A stretch of DNA of 64,000 nt, taken from Belnapia moabensis DSM 16746. GTDB lineage: Bacteria > Pseudomonadota > Alphaproteobacteria > Acetobacterales > Acetobacteraceae. The stretch lies in assembly GCF_000745835.1 (NCBI RefSeq), contig NZ_JQKB01000005.1:62001-126000 (forward strand). The letters are read 5' to 3'. The stretch's first letter is position 1, and every line of letters begins with the position of its first letter. Positions 1-8,746 of this stretch are shown one piece after another. The position numbers and the translations under genes are program-made. The notes under the pieces are model-generated. The model ran no database searches. It worked only from the letters and a program-made list of their open reading frames with translations, and was not told the origin of the DNA.

Positions 1-80
1 CCGTGGCCACGCCTCGGACATTCCATCTTGCCTCCCCGCGATCACATGCGCATGTTCCGCGCCCGAAGGGGGAGACCCGC

Positions 81-1238
81 ATGCGACTTGCAGTGCTCAA
101 GGAACGCCGCCCGGCCGAGACCCGGGTCGCCGCCACACCCGAGACGGTGAAGAAATTCATCGCGCTTGGCCTCACCGTTACGGTCGAGGCCGGGGCAGGG
201 CTCTCCGCCGGCATCCCCGACGCCGAGTACGCCACGGCCGGGGCCGAACTTGCCCCGGATGCCGCTGCGGCCCTCCAAGGCGCCGGCATCCTGCTCAAGG
301 TCCGTGCCCCGCTCGGCACCGGTGAGGGTTCGGTCGACGAGCTCTCTCTCATCCCGCGCGGTGCGCTGATGCTTGGCCAGCTCCAAGCGACGCCCGAGAT
401 GGCGGCGACCTATGCCCAGCTCGGCATTGAGGCCGGGGCGATGGAGATGCTGCCCCGCATCACCCGCGCGCAAAGCATGGACATCCTTTCCTCCCAGGCG
501 AACCTCGCCGGCTACCGTGCCGTCATCGAGGCCGCCGCCGCCTTCGACCGCGGCTTCCCCATGCTGATGACGGCAGCCGGCACCATTCCCGCCGCCAATG
601 TCTTCGTCATGGGCGCCGGCGTCGCAGGGCTACAGGCCATCGCCACCGCCCGCCGCCTCGGCGGCCGCGTCTCGGCGACCGATGTGCGCCCGGCGGCGAA
701 GGAGGAGATCAAGTCCCTCGGCGCCAGCTTCGTCGGCTACGAGGACGAGGAAAGCAAGGCTGCCCAGACCGCCGGTGGCTATGCCAAGCAGCTCTCGGCC
801 AATTTCTACGCCAAGCAGGCCGAGGTGGTGGCGACCCATATCGCCAAGCAGGACATCGTCATCACCACCGCGCTGGTGCAGGGCCGCAAGGCGCCGACCC
901 TGGTGACGGCGGAGATGGTCCGCAGCATGAAGCCCGGCAGCGTCATCGTCGACATCGCCTCGGATGCCGGCGGCAATGTCGCGCTGACCAAGCCCGGCGA
1001 GGTGGTCACCACCGAGGGCGGCGTGACCATCCTCGGCCATTCCAACTGGCCCGGCCGCATCCCGGCTGCCGCCTCCGCCCTCTACGCGCGCAACCTGCTG
1101 ACCTTCCTGACCACCTTCTGGGACAAGGAAGCCAAGGCGCCGAAGCTGCCGGAGAGCGACGAGATCGTGAAGGGCGTGCTGCTGACCCGCGGCGGCGCCG
1201 TCATCCATCCGAGCCTCGCCCCCGCCCAGGCCGCCTGA
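81..1238 (+). CDS. pntAA: NAD(P) transhydrogenase subunit alpha, part 1 (PntAA)
   Basis: This is the soluble NAD(H)-binding domain I of the proton-translocating transhydrogenase, which exchanges hydride between NADH and NADP+ using the proton gradient. The 385-residue product starts [15 protein letters not shown] and has the dinucleotide motif GAGVAGLQA near residue 177, followed by the acidic TDVRP segment. Its length fits the Rhodospirillum-type split PntAA (about 384 residues). The ATG at 81 was chosen over an in-frame upstream start because GGGGGAG lies just before it. pntAB follows 13 bases downstream and then pntB, so the three subunits form one operon. Confidence 0.95.
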   Translation: MRLAVLKERRPAETRVAATPETVKKFIALGLTVTVEAGAGLSAGIPDAEYATAGAELAPDAAAALQGAGILLKVRAPLGTGEGSVDELSLIPRGALMLGQLQATPEMAATYAQLGIEAGAMEMLPRITRAQSMDILSSQANLAGYRAVIEAAAAFDRGFPMLMTAAGTIPAANVFVMGAGVAGLQAIATARRLGGRVSATDVRPAAKEEIKSLGASFVGYEDEESKAAQTAGGYAKQLSANFYAKQAEVVATHIAKQDIVITTALVQGRKAPTLVTAEMVRSMKPGSVIVDIASDAGGNVALTKPGEVVTTEGGVTILGHSNWPGRIPAAASALYARNLLTFLTTFWDKEAKAPKLPESDEIVKGVLLTRGGAVIHPSLAPAQAA

Positions 1239-1251
1239 GGAGACCCGAGCG

Positions 1252-1653
1252 ATGAATCCCACCGACCTGGCCAACCAGGCCAGCGCCACGGCACAGCGCG
1301 CCCTGGAGCTGGCGCAGCAGGCCCGCGTCCTGGCCGAGACGCATGTCGCGCCCGTGGCCGCCGCGGCCGACCCCTTTCTCTACCTGCTGACGATCTTCCT
1401 GCTTGCCTGCTTCGTCGGCTACTATGTGGTTTGGAATGTCACGCCGGCGCTGCACAGCCCGCTGATGGGCGTGACTAACGCCATCTCCTCCGTCATCGTC
1501 GTCGGCGCCATCCTGGCAACCGGCCTCGGCGAGAGCATCGCCGCCCAGGTCTTCGGCTTCCTTGCCGCGGCGCTGGCGGCGGTGAACATCTTCGGCGGCT
1601 TCATCGTGACGCGCCGGATGCTGGCCATGTTCCAGTCGAAGAAGAAGGGCTGA
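1252..1653 (+). CDS. pntAB: NAD(P) transhydrogenase subunit alpha, part 2 (PntAB)
   Basis: This small membrane subunit of the three-part transhydrogenase contributes helices to the proton channel (domain II). The 133-residue protein has a soluble N-terminal stretch and about three hydrophobic segments from residue 43 on, ending in the basic tail FQSKKKG. It sits between pntAA and pntB with gaps of 13 and 4 bases, which is the standard order for the split enzyme of alphaproteobacteria. A GGAG ribosome-binding site precedes the ATG. Confidence 0.93.
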   Translation: MNPTDLANQASATAQRALELAQQARVLAETHVAPVAAAADPFLYLLTIFLLACFVGYYVVWNVTPALHSPLMGVTNAISSVIVVGAILATGLGESIAAQVFGFLAAALAAVNIFGGFIVTRRMLAMFQSKKKG

Positions 1654-1657
1654 GACC

Positions 1658-3070
1658 GTGGCCGCAACCCTCTCGACGCTCGCCTATCTCGTCGCCGCCG
1701 TCCTCTTCATCCTGGCGCTGCGCGGCCTCTCCCACCCGACCACCTCGCGGCAGGGCAACCTGTACGGCATGGTCGGCATGGGCATCGCAATCGTCGCCAC
1801 CCTGCTTCGCCCGGGGATGGGCGGCGGCGGGATCGGGCTGATCATCCTGGCGCTGGCCATCGGCGGCGGGGCAGGGGCCTATATCGCCTCGCGCATCCAG
1901 ATGACGGCGCTGCCGCAGCTCGTCGCCGCCTTCCACTCGCTGGTCGGCCTTTCCGCGGTCTTCGTCGCGGCGGCGGCCTTCTACGCCCCGGAAAGCTTCG
2001 GCATCGGCCATGCCGGCGAGATCCATGGCGGCTCGCTGGTCGAGATGTCGCTCGGCCTTGCCATCGGCGCCATCACCTTCTCCGGCTCGGTCATTGCCTT
2101 CGCCAAGCTGCAGGCGCTGATGTCGGGTGCGCCGATCACCTTCAAGGGCCAGCACTGGCTGAACCTGGGCCTCGGCATCCTGCTGCTGGTGCTGATCATC
2201 GCCTTCGTCGCCTCGGGCAGCGCGGCGCTGTTCTGGCTGATCGCCATCCTCGCCTTCGCCCTCGGCTTCCTGCTGATCATCCCGATCGGCGGCGCCGACA
2301 TGCCGGTCGTCGTCTCGATGTTGAACAGCTATTCCGGCTGGGCGGCGGCGGGCATCGGCTTCACCCTCAGCAACCTGCTGCTGATCGTGACCGGCGCGCT
2401 GGTCGGCGCCTCGGGTGCCATCCTCTCTTACATCATGTGCAAGGGCATGAACCGCAGCATCATCAACGTGCTGCTGGGCGGCTTCGGCACGGATGCGGGC
2501 GGGGCCGCGGCCGGTGGCGGCGGTGGGGCCGAGCGGGCCCCGGTGAAGGCCGGCAGCCCCGAGGATGCCGCCTACATCATGAAGAATGCCCAGAAGATCA
2601 TCGTCGTGCCCGGCTATGGCATGGCGGTGGCGCAGGCCCAGCAGGTGCTGCGCGAGATGGGCGACCTGCTGAAGAAGGAAGGCGCGCAGGTGGAATACGC
2701 CATCCACCCCGTCGCCGGCCGCATGCCCGGGCATATGAATGTGCTGCTGGCCGAGGCGAACGTCCCTTATGAGGACGTGAAGGAGCTGGAGGAGATCAAT
2801 CCGGAGTTCGCCGAGGCCGATGTGGCCTTCGTCATCGGCGCCAATGACGTTACAAACCCGGCGGCGAAGACCGACAAGTCCAGCCCGATCTACGGCATGC
2901 CGATCCTCGATGTAGAGCGGGCTAAGACTGTGTTCTTCATTAAGCGCGGCATGGCCAGCGGCTATGCCGGCGTCGACAACGAGCTCTTCTTCCGTCCTAA
3001 CACGATGATGCTCTTCGGCGACGCCAAGAAGGTCACGCAGGAGATTGTCCAAGCCCTCCAGCGCGACTGA
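1658..3070 (+). CDS. pntB: NAD(P) transhydrogenase subunit beta (PntB)
   Basis: This subunit carries the main membrane domain and the NADP(H)-binding domain III of transhydrogenase. The first roughly 280 residues are strongly hydrophobic helices. A Gly/Ala-rich linker follows, and then the domain III motifs GYGMAVAQAQ (about residue 318), HPVAGRMPGHMN and GANDVTNPAA. The 470-residue length fits the family. Translation starts at a GTG four bases after the pntAB stop, so it is probably coupled. A strong intrinsic terminator follows the stop codon. Confidence 0.95.
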   Translation: MAATLSTLAYLVAAVLFILALRGLSHPTTSRQGNLYGMVGMGIAIVATLLRPGMGGGGIGLIILALAIGGGAGAYIASRIQMTALPQLVAAFHSLVGLSAVFVAAAAFYAPESFGIGHAGEIHGGSLVEMSLGLAIGAITFSGSVIAFAKLQALMSGAPITFKGQHWLNLGLGILLLVLIIAFVASGSAALFWLIAILAFALGFLLIIPIGGADMPVVVSMLNSYSGWAAAGIGFTLSNLLLIVTGALVGASGAILSYIMCKGMNRSIINVLLGGFGTDAGGAAAGGGGGAERAPVKAGSPEDAAYIMKNAQKIIVVPGYGMAVAQAQQVLREMGDLLKKEGAQVEYAIHPVAGRMPGHMNVLLAEANVPYEDVKELEEINPEFAEADVAFVIGANDVTNPAAKTDKSSPIYGMPILDVERAKTVFFIKRGMASGYAGVDNELFFRPNTMMLFGDAKKVTQEIVQALQRD

Positions 3071-3096
3071 GAAACTTGCAAAAATAGATGAGGGGT

Positions 3097-3128
3097 CCGG
3101 GGAGAATACCTTCTCCCCGGCCTTTTTT
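3097..3128 (+). terminator. Rho-independent terminator of the pnt operon
   Basis: A perfect 10-bp stem, CCGGGGAGAA and TTCTCCCCGG around a TACC loop, is followed by CC and six T residues. It begins 26 bases after the pntB stop. The T tract overlaps the stop codon of the convergent RutB-like gene. Confidence 0.92.
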
Positions 3129-3809
3129 ATTGGTTGTTGAGCAAGGCGGCTCGCAACTCGGCTCCCGTCGTCAGCCAGCCGAAGAACGTCTCGACGTTGA
3201 ATTCGGTGGCCTCCTGCGCCCCCGGCCCGGCGGCCATGGTCGCGTCGGTCACCATCACCGGGAAGAACTCCTGGTGGTACGCATCACGGATGGTGCTCTC
3301 GACGCAGACATTGGTCGCAACGCCCGCCACCAGCACCGTCCTGATCCGCCGCGAGGCGAGGATCTGCTCCAGCCCCGTTCCCGCGAAGCCGGTGTAGCGC
3401 GACTTCGGCACGACGATATCCCCCGGCTGCGGCGTCAGCGGGTCGACGATCGCGTGGTCCCAAGTGCCGTGGGTGATGACATGCCGGCATAGGCTTCGTT
3501 CGCCCGCATGAATTTCAGCGCATTCGACTTGTGCCAGACCGGCGCCGCGGGACCGCCCACCTCCTGCTGGTCCTCGGAGAAGCCGTTCTGCAGGTAGATG
3601 ACTGGGATGCCGGCGGCCCGGCAAGCGGCGGTCACCCGGGCCGTCTCCTCAATCATGGGCGGTGAGCCGCTGACGTCGAAGCCTATCAGGTCGATATAGC
3701 CGCCGGGCGAGAGATAGGCGTTCTGCATGTCGACGACGATCAGCGCCGTCTCCTCCGGCATGACGGTGATCGGCTCGGGTCGGGCAGCGAGTTGGACGGT
3801 GCGGGGCAT
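3127..3809 (-). pseudogene. RutB-like isochorismatase-family amidohydrolase, frameshifted
   Basis: Two minus-strand reading frames together encode one cysteine hydrolase resembling ureidoacrylate amidohydrolase RutB. The N-terminal part (from ATG 3809) has [19 protein letters not shown] and [17 protein letters not shown]. The C-terminal part, in another frame, has [22 protein letters not shown] and VATNVCVEST with the family's nucleophilic cysteine. One missing base near 3480-3490 would join them, and the restored spacing matches my recollection of E. coli RutB exactly. The cause is either a recent frameshift mutation or a sequencing error. No other rut genes lie nearby, so pyrimidine breakdown is not established as the role. 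Confidence 0.85.
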
Positions 3810-3849
3810 GGACGAACCTCGGAAGCCTGTTCGTCCAGCCTGAAGCACA

Positions 3850-3873
3850 TGATATGCCAGTTAACGCATATCA
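3850..3873. promoter_or_regulatory. Perfect inverted repeat upstream of the RutB-like gene
   Basis: Eight-base arms TGATATGC and GCATATCA are separated by the 8-base spacer CAGTTAAC. The element lies 41 bases upstream of the RutB-like start and about 90 bases upstream of the divergent membrane-protein gene, in an AT-richer stretch than its surroundings. The dyad symmetry suggests an operator for a dimeric regulator. It does not resemble the RutR site. No regulator gene is adjacent. Confidence 0.5.
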
Positions 3874-3959
3874 CGTTGCTGTTCATCAACAACCCTACAA
3901 ATGACTCCCGGTGGATGCAGGATTAATCGAGACATTCCACCTTCCGAAGTACCGGCACG

Positions 3960-5393
3960 ATGCTCAACGCATTGCAACCACCGAACCCGCCAGCAGTTCC
4001 GTTGGCGCTGAAAATGGACAGCCAGTCTTGTGCGGAGGCGACTCCGCCCTGGGCGATCGGACTTGCCGCCGTACTGCTAATCTGGCCGGTGATCTGGAAC
4101 GGCTATCCGCTGGTCTTCGCGGATACCGGCACCTATCTTGGCCAGGCGCTGATGGGCTATGTCGGCTGGGACCGGCCGCCCTTCTACAGCCTGTTCATCC
4201 ATGCGCTGCACTGGCGCATCTCGCTTTGGCCGGTGGTCCTCGGCCAGGGGCTGATGGTCGCGCATCTGTTGCACCTTGTGCTGCGCGCCCAGCGCCAGCC
4301 GGGGCCGGTGCCGCTGGTCCTCGCCGCTGCCGCGCTGGCGATGCTGACCGGCCTGCCCTTCGTCACCGCCCAGGTCATGCCGGACTTTCTTACCGGCGTC
4401 GTGGTGCTCTGCATCTGGCTGCTCGGCTTCCACTGGCGGACGCAGGGGCGATGGGAGCGGCGCTACCTGATCGTGCTGACCACCCTCGCCGTGGTGGTCC
4501 ACCAGAGCCACGTCCCGCTCGCCATCGGCCTCGCTGCCGTGGCGGCGCTGCTGCTCGGCTTCGGCCGCGGGCCGGTGCAGGCGATGCGCGGCTTCGGCCG
4601 CATGGTGGCGCCGACTGCGCTGGCGGTTGTTGCCCTGCTCGCGGTGAACGTGGCAGCGCACCGGGTGATCTCCGTCTCGCCATTCGGCTCGGTTTTCCTG
4701 GCGACCCGGCTGATCTTCGACGGCAGCGGCCGCGCCTATCTCGAGCGCAACTGTCCGGAGATCGGCTACCGCATCTGTGGCGCGCTCGACCGCATCGGCA
4801 CCGAGCACAACCTCTTCCTCTGGACGCTCGACGGGCCGCTTTATACCGATCTCGGCGGTCCGAAGGCCTGGACATCGGAAGCCCGTGCCATCATCCGTGG
4901 CGTCCTCGCCGAAGATCCGCTCGGCGTGCTGGCCGGCACGGTACGCAACACGCTGCACCAACTCGTCACCACCGCGAGCGGCGACGGGCTGGAGCCCTGG
5001 CGCAGCCAGCCGGGGCCGGGCCCGGTGATTGCCCGTTACCTCCCGCATGAGCACGCCGCCTATCTCGCCTCTCGCCAGCAGACGGGCGAGCTCTACCCCT
5101 TCGTCCACCGGCTGACGCCGCTGCATATCGGCGCCTTCTGCCTTGGCTTGGTCGGGCTTCTGGTGCTCGCCTTCCGTCGCGGCTGGACCCTGTCGGAGCT
5201 TGGCCTGGCCACGCTGATGCTCGCCGCACTGGTGGGCAACGCCGCCATCACGGGCGGCCTCTCCGGCCCCGCCGACCGCTACCAGGCTCGCCTGCTCTGG
5301 CTCAGCCTCTTCGTCGCCCTGGTCGTGCTGCGGCCGAAGCTGCGGGCGGCGACAGGGCAGAAGGATAGCGGGTTGGCCGGCGCCGGCGGCTGA
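3960..5393 (+). CDS. Polytopic membrane protein of unknown function
   Basis: This 477-residue protein has about ten or more hydrophobic segments between residues 30 and 460. I do not recognise a specific family. The short motifs FADTGTYLG and GWDRPPFYSLFIH in the first external loop recall the acidic/aromatic loops of GT-C-type lipid-linked glycosyltransferases, but this is a weak likeness. No clear ribosome-binding site precedes the ATG, and an in-frame ATG at 4014 is an alternative start. It converges directly on the SDR gene with no bases between the stops. Confidence 0.75.
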   Translation: MLNALQPPNPPAVPLALKMDSQSCAEATPPWAIGLAAVLLIWPVIWNGYPLVFADTGTYLGQALMGYVGWDRPPFYSLFIHALHWRISLWPVVLGQGLMVAHLLHLVLRAQRQPGPVPLVLAAAALAMLTGLPFVTAQVMPDFLTGVVVLCIWLLGFHWRTQGRWERRYLIVLTTLAVVVHQSHVPLAIGLAAVAALLLGFGRGPVQAMRGFGRMVAPTALAVVALLAVNVAAHRVISVSPFGSVFLATRLIFDGSGRAYLERNCPEIGYRICGALDRIGTEHNLFLWTLDGPLYTDLGGPKAWTSEARAIIRGVLAEDPLGVLAGTVRNTLHQLVTTASGDGLEPWRSQPGPGPVIARYLPHEHAAYLASRQQTGELYPFVHRLTPLHIGAFCLGLVGLLVLAFRRGWTLSELGLATLMLAALVGNAAITGGLSGPADRYQARLLWLSLFVALVVLRPKLRAATGQKDSGLAGAGG

Positions 5394-6167
5394 TCAGAGA
5401 TGCACCCCGCCATCCACCAGGATGGCGGTGCCGGTGCTAAGGCGCAGATGGGTTATGGCGCCCATCACGGCGAGCGCCACGTCATCCGCCTCCGTCACCC
5501 GCCGCAGCGGCGAGCCGGCGGCCTGCTTCTCCACCGCCGCCCGGCTGCGTCCCGGCACGAAATCCGTGGCAACGGCGGCGGGCGAGATGGTCAGCACCCG
5601 CACCTCCGGGCCCAGCACCCGCGCCAGGGCCATCCCCATCGTGTCGAGCGCCGCCTTGGAGGCGCCGTAGATGATGCTGCTGCCCGAGCCCTTCTGCGCC
5701 GCGAGGGAGGAGATGTTGACGATCACCCCATCCCCGCTCCGCTTCAGCAGCGGTGCGAAGGCGCGGATGGTGGCGAAGGGCCCGCGCACATTGGTCACCA
5801 GCACGCGGTCGATCAGCGCGTCGTCCAGCCCCTCGAGATCGGCATGCGGCACGGCGCGGGTGGCGCCGGCCGAGTTCACCAGCACGTCGCAACGGCCGAG
5901 CCTCGCCTCCACCGCACCGGCGGCGGCGCGCAGGGCGGCGCTGTCCTCCATCGGCATGGGCAAGGCGATGTGCCCCTGGCCCGGCAATTCGGCGATGAGG
6001 CTGGCCGCCCGCTCCGCCCCGGCATTGTAGCCAACGGCCACGGTCGCGCCCGCCGCAGCCAGCCGCCGGACGGTAGCGGCGCCGATGCCGCTGCTGCCGC
6101 CGGTGACGACGGCGGCCTTCCCCACCAGCCCATACTCGCCCAGGTTGCCCGGTGCTGCCTCGGCCAT
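5394..6167 (-). CDS. SDR family oxidoreductase
   Basis: This is a classical short-chain dehydrogenase/reductase of 257 residues. It has the nucleotide-binding motif TGGSSGIG at residues 22-29, NSAGAT in the NNAG position, the catalytic serine in NISSLAAQ, and the YGASK catalytic Tyr/Lys motif near residue 164. The C-terminus GTAILVDGGVHL is typical. GGGGAGG precedes the ATG. The substrate cannot be told from sequence. Confidence 0.88.
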   Translation of the reverse strand: MAEAAPGNLGEYGLVGKAAVVTGGSSGIGAATVRRLAAAGATVAVGYNAGAERAASLIAELPGQGHIALPMPMEDSAALRAAAGAVEARLGRCDVLVNSAGATRAVPHADLEGLDDALIDRVLVTNVRGPFATIRAFAPLLKRSGDGVIVNISSLAAQKGSGSSIIYGASKAALDTMGMALARVLGPEVRVLTISPAAVATDFVPGRSRAAVEKQAAGSPLRRVTEADDVALAVMGAITHLRLSTGTAILVDGGVHL

Positions 6168-6231
6168 CGCATCCTCCCCACCTTGGGAGCGATCCTAGGC
6201 CGGGCCGTGCCTTGGGCGTAAGGCTGTCCTC

Positions 6232-6414
6232 CTACCGCATGCGGATGTGCAGCAGCGTCGGCGCCACCTCCCGGCGTTGCGCTGCGACATCGATAGCGAA
6301 GCCAAGCGCGAGAATCAGCCCGAACGCCAGCGTTATCGATAACGGCAGCAACAGCAGCGTCAGGACGGCCGCCAGCAGGAGCAGGGCGGGCGTGGAGGGG
6401 AAGGGCAGAGTCAT
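6232..6414 (-). CDS. Small membrane protein (60 aa), hypothetical
   Basis: A short reading frame starts MTLPFPSTPALLLL and has two adjacent hydrophobic stretches (about residues 10-28 and 30-44), followed by a basic tail ending in HIRMR. It has no recognised family. The ATG at 6414 has only a weak purine-rich site ahead of it. It fills the space between the SDR gene and the divergent amidohydrolase operon. The clean hydrophobic pattern favours a real gene, but codon evidence is limited at this length. Confidence 0.45.
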   Translation of the reverse strand: MTLPFPSTPALLLLAAVLTLLLLPLSITLAFGLILALGFAIDVAAQRREVAPTLLHIRMR

Positions 6415-6561
6415 CGTTCCGGCTTTCTCGATGCGCGACCTCGCGCTTCGGTGAAATTGCCTGAGGAAGGTTAACCGCCCGTTGCGCCGCGCCGATCCCG
6501 GTCGTTGACCGCGCTTCCTACCGGGGTGCAGCATCCTTCCAAAGGGAGAGGAAGCGACGGC

Positions 6562-7620
6562 ATGGACGGCGCCATCGATGTCGACCTGCACCCGGCCTTG
6601 CCCGGATGCCAAGCCCTGCTGCCGCATCTCGAACCCTTCTGGCGCGAGGTGATCGCCAGCCGCGGCATCGACGATCTCGACTTCGCTCTCTATCCGCGCG
6701 GCGCCCCGCTTACCGCCCGCGCCGACTGGCGCGATGCCCAAGGCCTCGCCGGCGCCACGCTTGAGGCGATGCGGCGCGAGGCGCTCGACCCCTTCGGCAC
6801 CGCGATCGGCATCTGCAACCCGCTTTTCGGCGCGCCCGCGCTGCACAATGCCGACCTCGCCGCCGCCCTCTGCCGCGCAGCCAATGATTGGGTCGCCGCC
6901 CACTGGCTCGACGCCGAGCCGCGCCTCCGCGCCGGCATCCTCGTCCCCGCTGAGGACCCGGTGCTGGCGGTGGAGGAGATCGAGCGCCGCGCCGCCGATC
7001 CGCGCTTCGTCCATGTGCTGCTCTTCGGCAGCGCCGAGACGCTGATCGGCCGCCGCATCAACTGGCCGATCCTCGCCGCCGCAGAGCGCCATGGCCTGCC
7101 CATCGCCATCCATGCCGGCAGCGCCGCCCGCCACGCGCCGACGGCGAATGGCTGGCCGACCTATCTGATCGAGGACCACACCGTCTTCGCCCAGACCTTC
7201 CAGAGCCAATTGCTCAGCCTGATAGGGGAGGGGGCTTTCACCAAGTATCCGGCCCTGAAGGTGGTGCTGCTGGAGAGCGGCTTCGGCTGGGTGCCGAATT
7301 TCCTTTGGCGGGGGGTGAAGATGTGGCGCGCCATGCGCCAGGAAATTCCCTGGGTGGACCGCTCCCCGGCCGAGATCCTGCGCGAGAGCATCCGCATCTC
7401 CATCCAGCCCGCTGATGCGCCGGAGGACCCGGGCGAGATGGCAGCGCTGCTCGAGATGATCGACTGCGACGAGATGCTGCTCTTCGCCACCGACTACCCG
7501 CATGCGCGTTTCGAAGGCGGGGCAGCGATGCCCCCTGGCCTGCCCGCCCGGCTGCACCGCAAGGTGCTGCGGGAGAATGCACTGGCGATCTATCCCCGGC
7601 TGAAGGAGTGCGTTGCATGA
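6562..7620 (+). CDS. Amidohydrolase family 2 protein (first of two)
   Basis: This 352-residue TIM-barrel metal-dependent hydrolase belongs to the ACMSD/gamma-resorcylate decarboxylase-like family. The N-terminal metal motif is D8-L-H10, the mid-domain histidine is in AIHAGS, and the C-terminal metal aspartate is in LLFATDYPH. The segment ESGFGWVPNFLWR is typical. The ATG at 6562 is preceded by GGGAGAGGAAG and is preferred to an upstream in-frame start. The next gene overlaps its stop as ATGA. The substrate is unknown; the CoA-transferase downstream suggests catabolism of an aromatic or cyclic acid. Confidence 0.88.
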   Translation: MDGAIDVDLHPALPGCQALLPHLEPFWREVIASRGIDDLDFALYPRGAPLTARADWRDAQGLAGATLEAMRREALDPFGTAIGICNPLFGAPALHNADLAAALCRAANDWVAAHWLDAEPRLRAGILVPAEDPVLAVEEIERRAADPRFVHVLLFGSAETLIGRRINWPILAAAERHGLPIAIHAGSAARHAPTANGWPTYLIEDHTVFAQTFQSQLLSLIGEGAFTKYPALKVVLLESGFGWVPNFLWRGVKMWRAMRQEIPWVDRSPAEILRESIRISIQPADAPEDPGEMAALLEMIDCDEMLLFATDYPHARFEGGAAMPPGLPARLHRKVLRENALAIYPRLKECVA

Positions 7621-8723
7621 GCACCAGCACGCTGCCCCGCCCGGAGGCGCCCGCCGCCTCCCGCCTCCGCCTGATCGATTGCGACATCCATCCGGCGCCT
7701 CGCGACCTCGCCGTGCTCGACCGCTGGCTGCCGGAGCGCTGGCGCCGCCACCGGCAGGAATACGGCCTCCGCCTGCGCCAGCCCTTCGCCACAGGCCACC
7801 CCTACCCGAAGGCTACGCCAGCCCTCTCGCGCTACGATTCATGGCCACCCGGTGGCGGCCCGCCCGGCTCCGACCTCGAATTCATGCGGCAGCAGCATCT
7901 CGACCTGCTCGACATCGAATACGGCATGCTCCAGCCGCTCGCCGCCCGCGGCATGGACGAGCGCAACCCCGGTTTCGCCGCCGCGCTGAGCAGCGCCGTC
8001 AACGACTGGATGCGCGAGGACTGGACCGCCCGCGAGCCCCGCCTCAAGGCCACCATCGCCATCCCAGGGGAGGACGCCGCCGCCTCGGTCCGCGAGATCG
8101 AGCGCTGGGCGGGCCAGCGCGACTTCGTCCAGATCGCCATGGTGAGCCGTGCGCTCGAGCCGCTCGGCCGCCAGCGCTACTGGCCGATCTACGAGGCCGC
8201 CGAGCATCACGGCCTGCCACTCGGCCTGCACAGCCTCGGCACCAGCGGCCATCCGGTGACGGGCGGCGGCTGGCCGAGCTTCTATTTCGAGGAGCACCAG
8301 GCCGTCGCCATGAGCATGGCCGCGCTCTGCGCCAGCTTCATCTTGGAAGGTGTCTTCGACCGCTTCCCGCGGCTGAAGATCGTCATCATCGAAGGCGGCT
8401 TCGGCTGGGTGCCCTCGCTCGGCTGGCGCATGGACGGGCTGTGGCGGAGCCTGCGCTCGGAGGTGCCGCACCTGCAGCGCAAGCCCTCCGACTACCTGAA
8501 GTCCCACCTTTGGTTCACCACCCAGCCGGTCGAGGAGCCCGAGCGCCCCGAGCATCTCCGCAGGTTGATCGACTGGATCGGCCGCGACCGCCTGCTCTTC
8601 GCCACCGACTACCCGCATTGGGACAGCGACGACCCGCGCTACGCCTTCAAGCTGCCCTTGAGCGAGCCGGAGCGCCGGGCGATCCTGGCCGGTAACGCCC
8701 GCGCCGTGTACGGCCTGGCCTGA
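7617..8723 (+). CDS. Amidohydrolase family 2 protein (second of two)
   Basis: A second protein of the same fold (368 residues) has the metal motif D23-I-H25, a central histidine in GLHSLGTSG and the C-terminal LLFATDYPHWDSDD. The segments EGGFGWVPSLGWR and LLFATDYPH align with the upstream gene, so the pair could be an old tandem duplication, although they are clearly diverged. Its ATG overlaps the stop of the first gene by four bases, implying translational coupling and perhaps a hetero-oligomer or successive steps. Confidence 0.88.
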   Translation: MSTSTLPRPEAPAASRLRLIDCDIHPAPRDLAVLDRWLPERWRRHRQEYGLRLRQPFATGHPYPKATPALSRYDSWPPGGGPPGSDLEFMRQQHLDLLDIEYGMLQPLAARGMDERNPGFAAALSSAVNDWMREDWTAREPRLKATIAIPGEDAAASVREIERWAGQRDFVQIAMVSRALEPLGRQRYWPIYEAAEHHGLPLGLHSLGTSGHPVTGGGWPSFYFEEHQAVAMSMAALCASFILEGVFDRFPRLKIVIIEGGFGWVPSLGWRMDGLWRSLRSEVPHLQRKPSDYLKSHLWFTTQPVEEPERPEHLRRLIDWIGRDRLLFATDYPHWDSDDPRYAFKLPLSEPERRAILAGNARAVYGLA

Positions 8724-8746
8724 CACAACTCGGAGGAACCGGCCGC

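Noticed and set aside
1601-3052. Long open frame on the minus strand opposite pntB
   Set aside because: Its product is low-complexity and rich in Arg, Asp, Gly and His, as expected for the antisense of a high-GC gene. It lies fully under a certain gene.
3127-3809. A pyrimidine-degradation (rut) operon
   Set aside because: Only the RutB-like fragment is present. No rutA, C, D, F or regulator is found.
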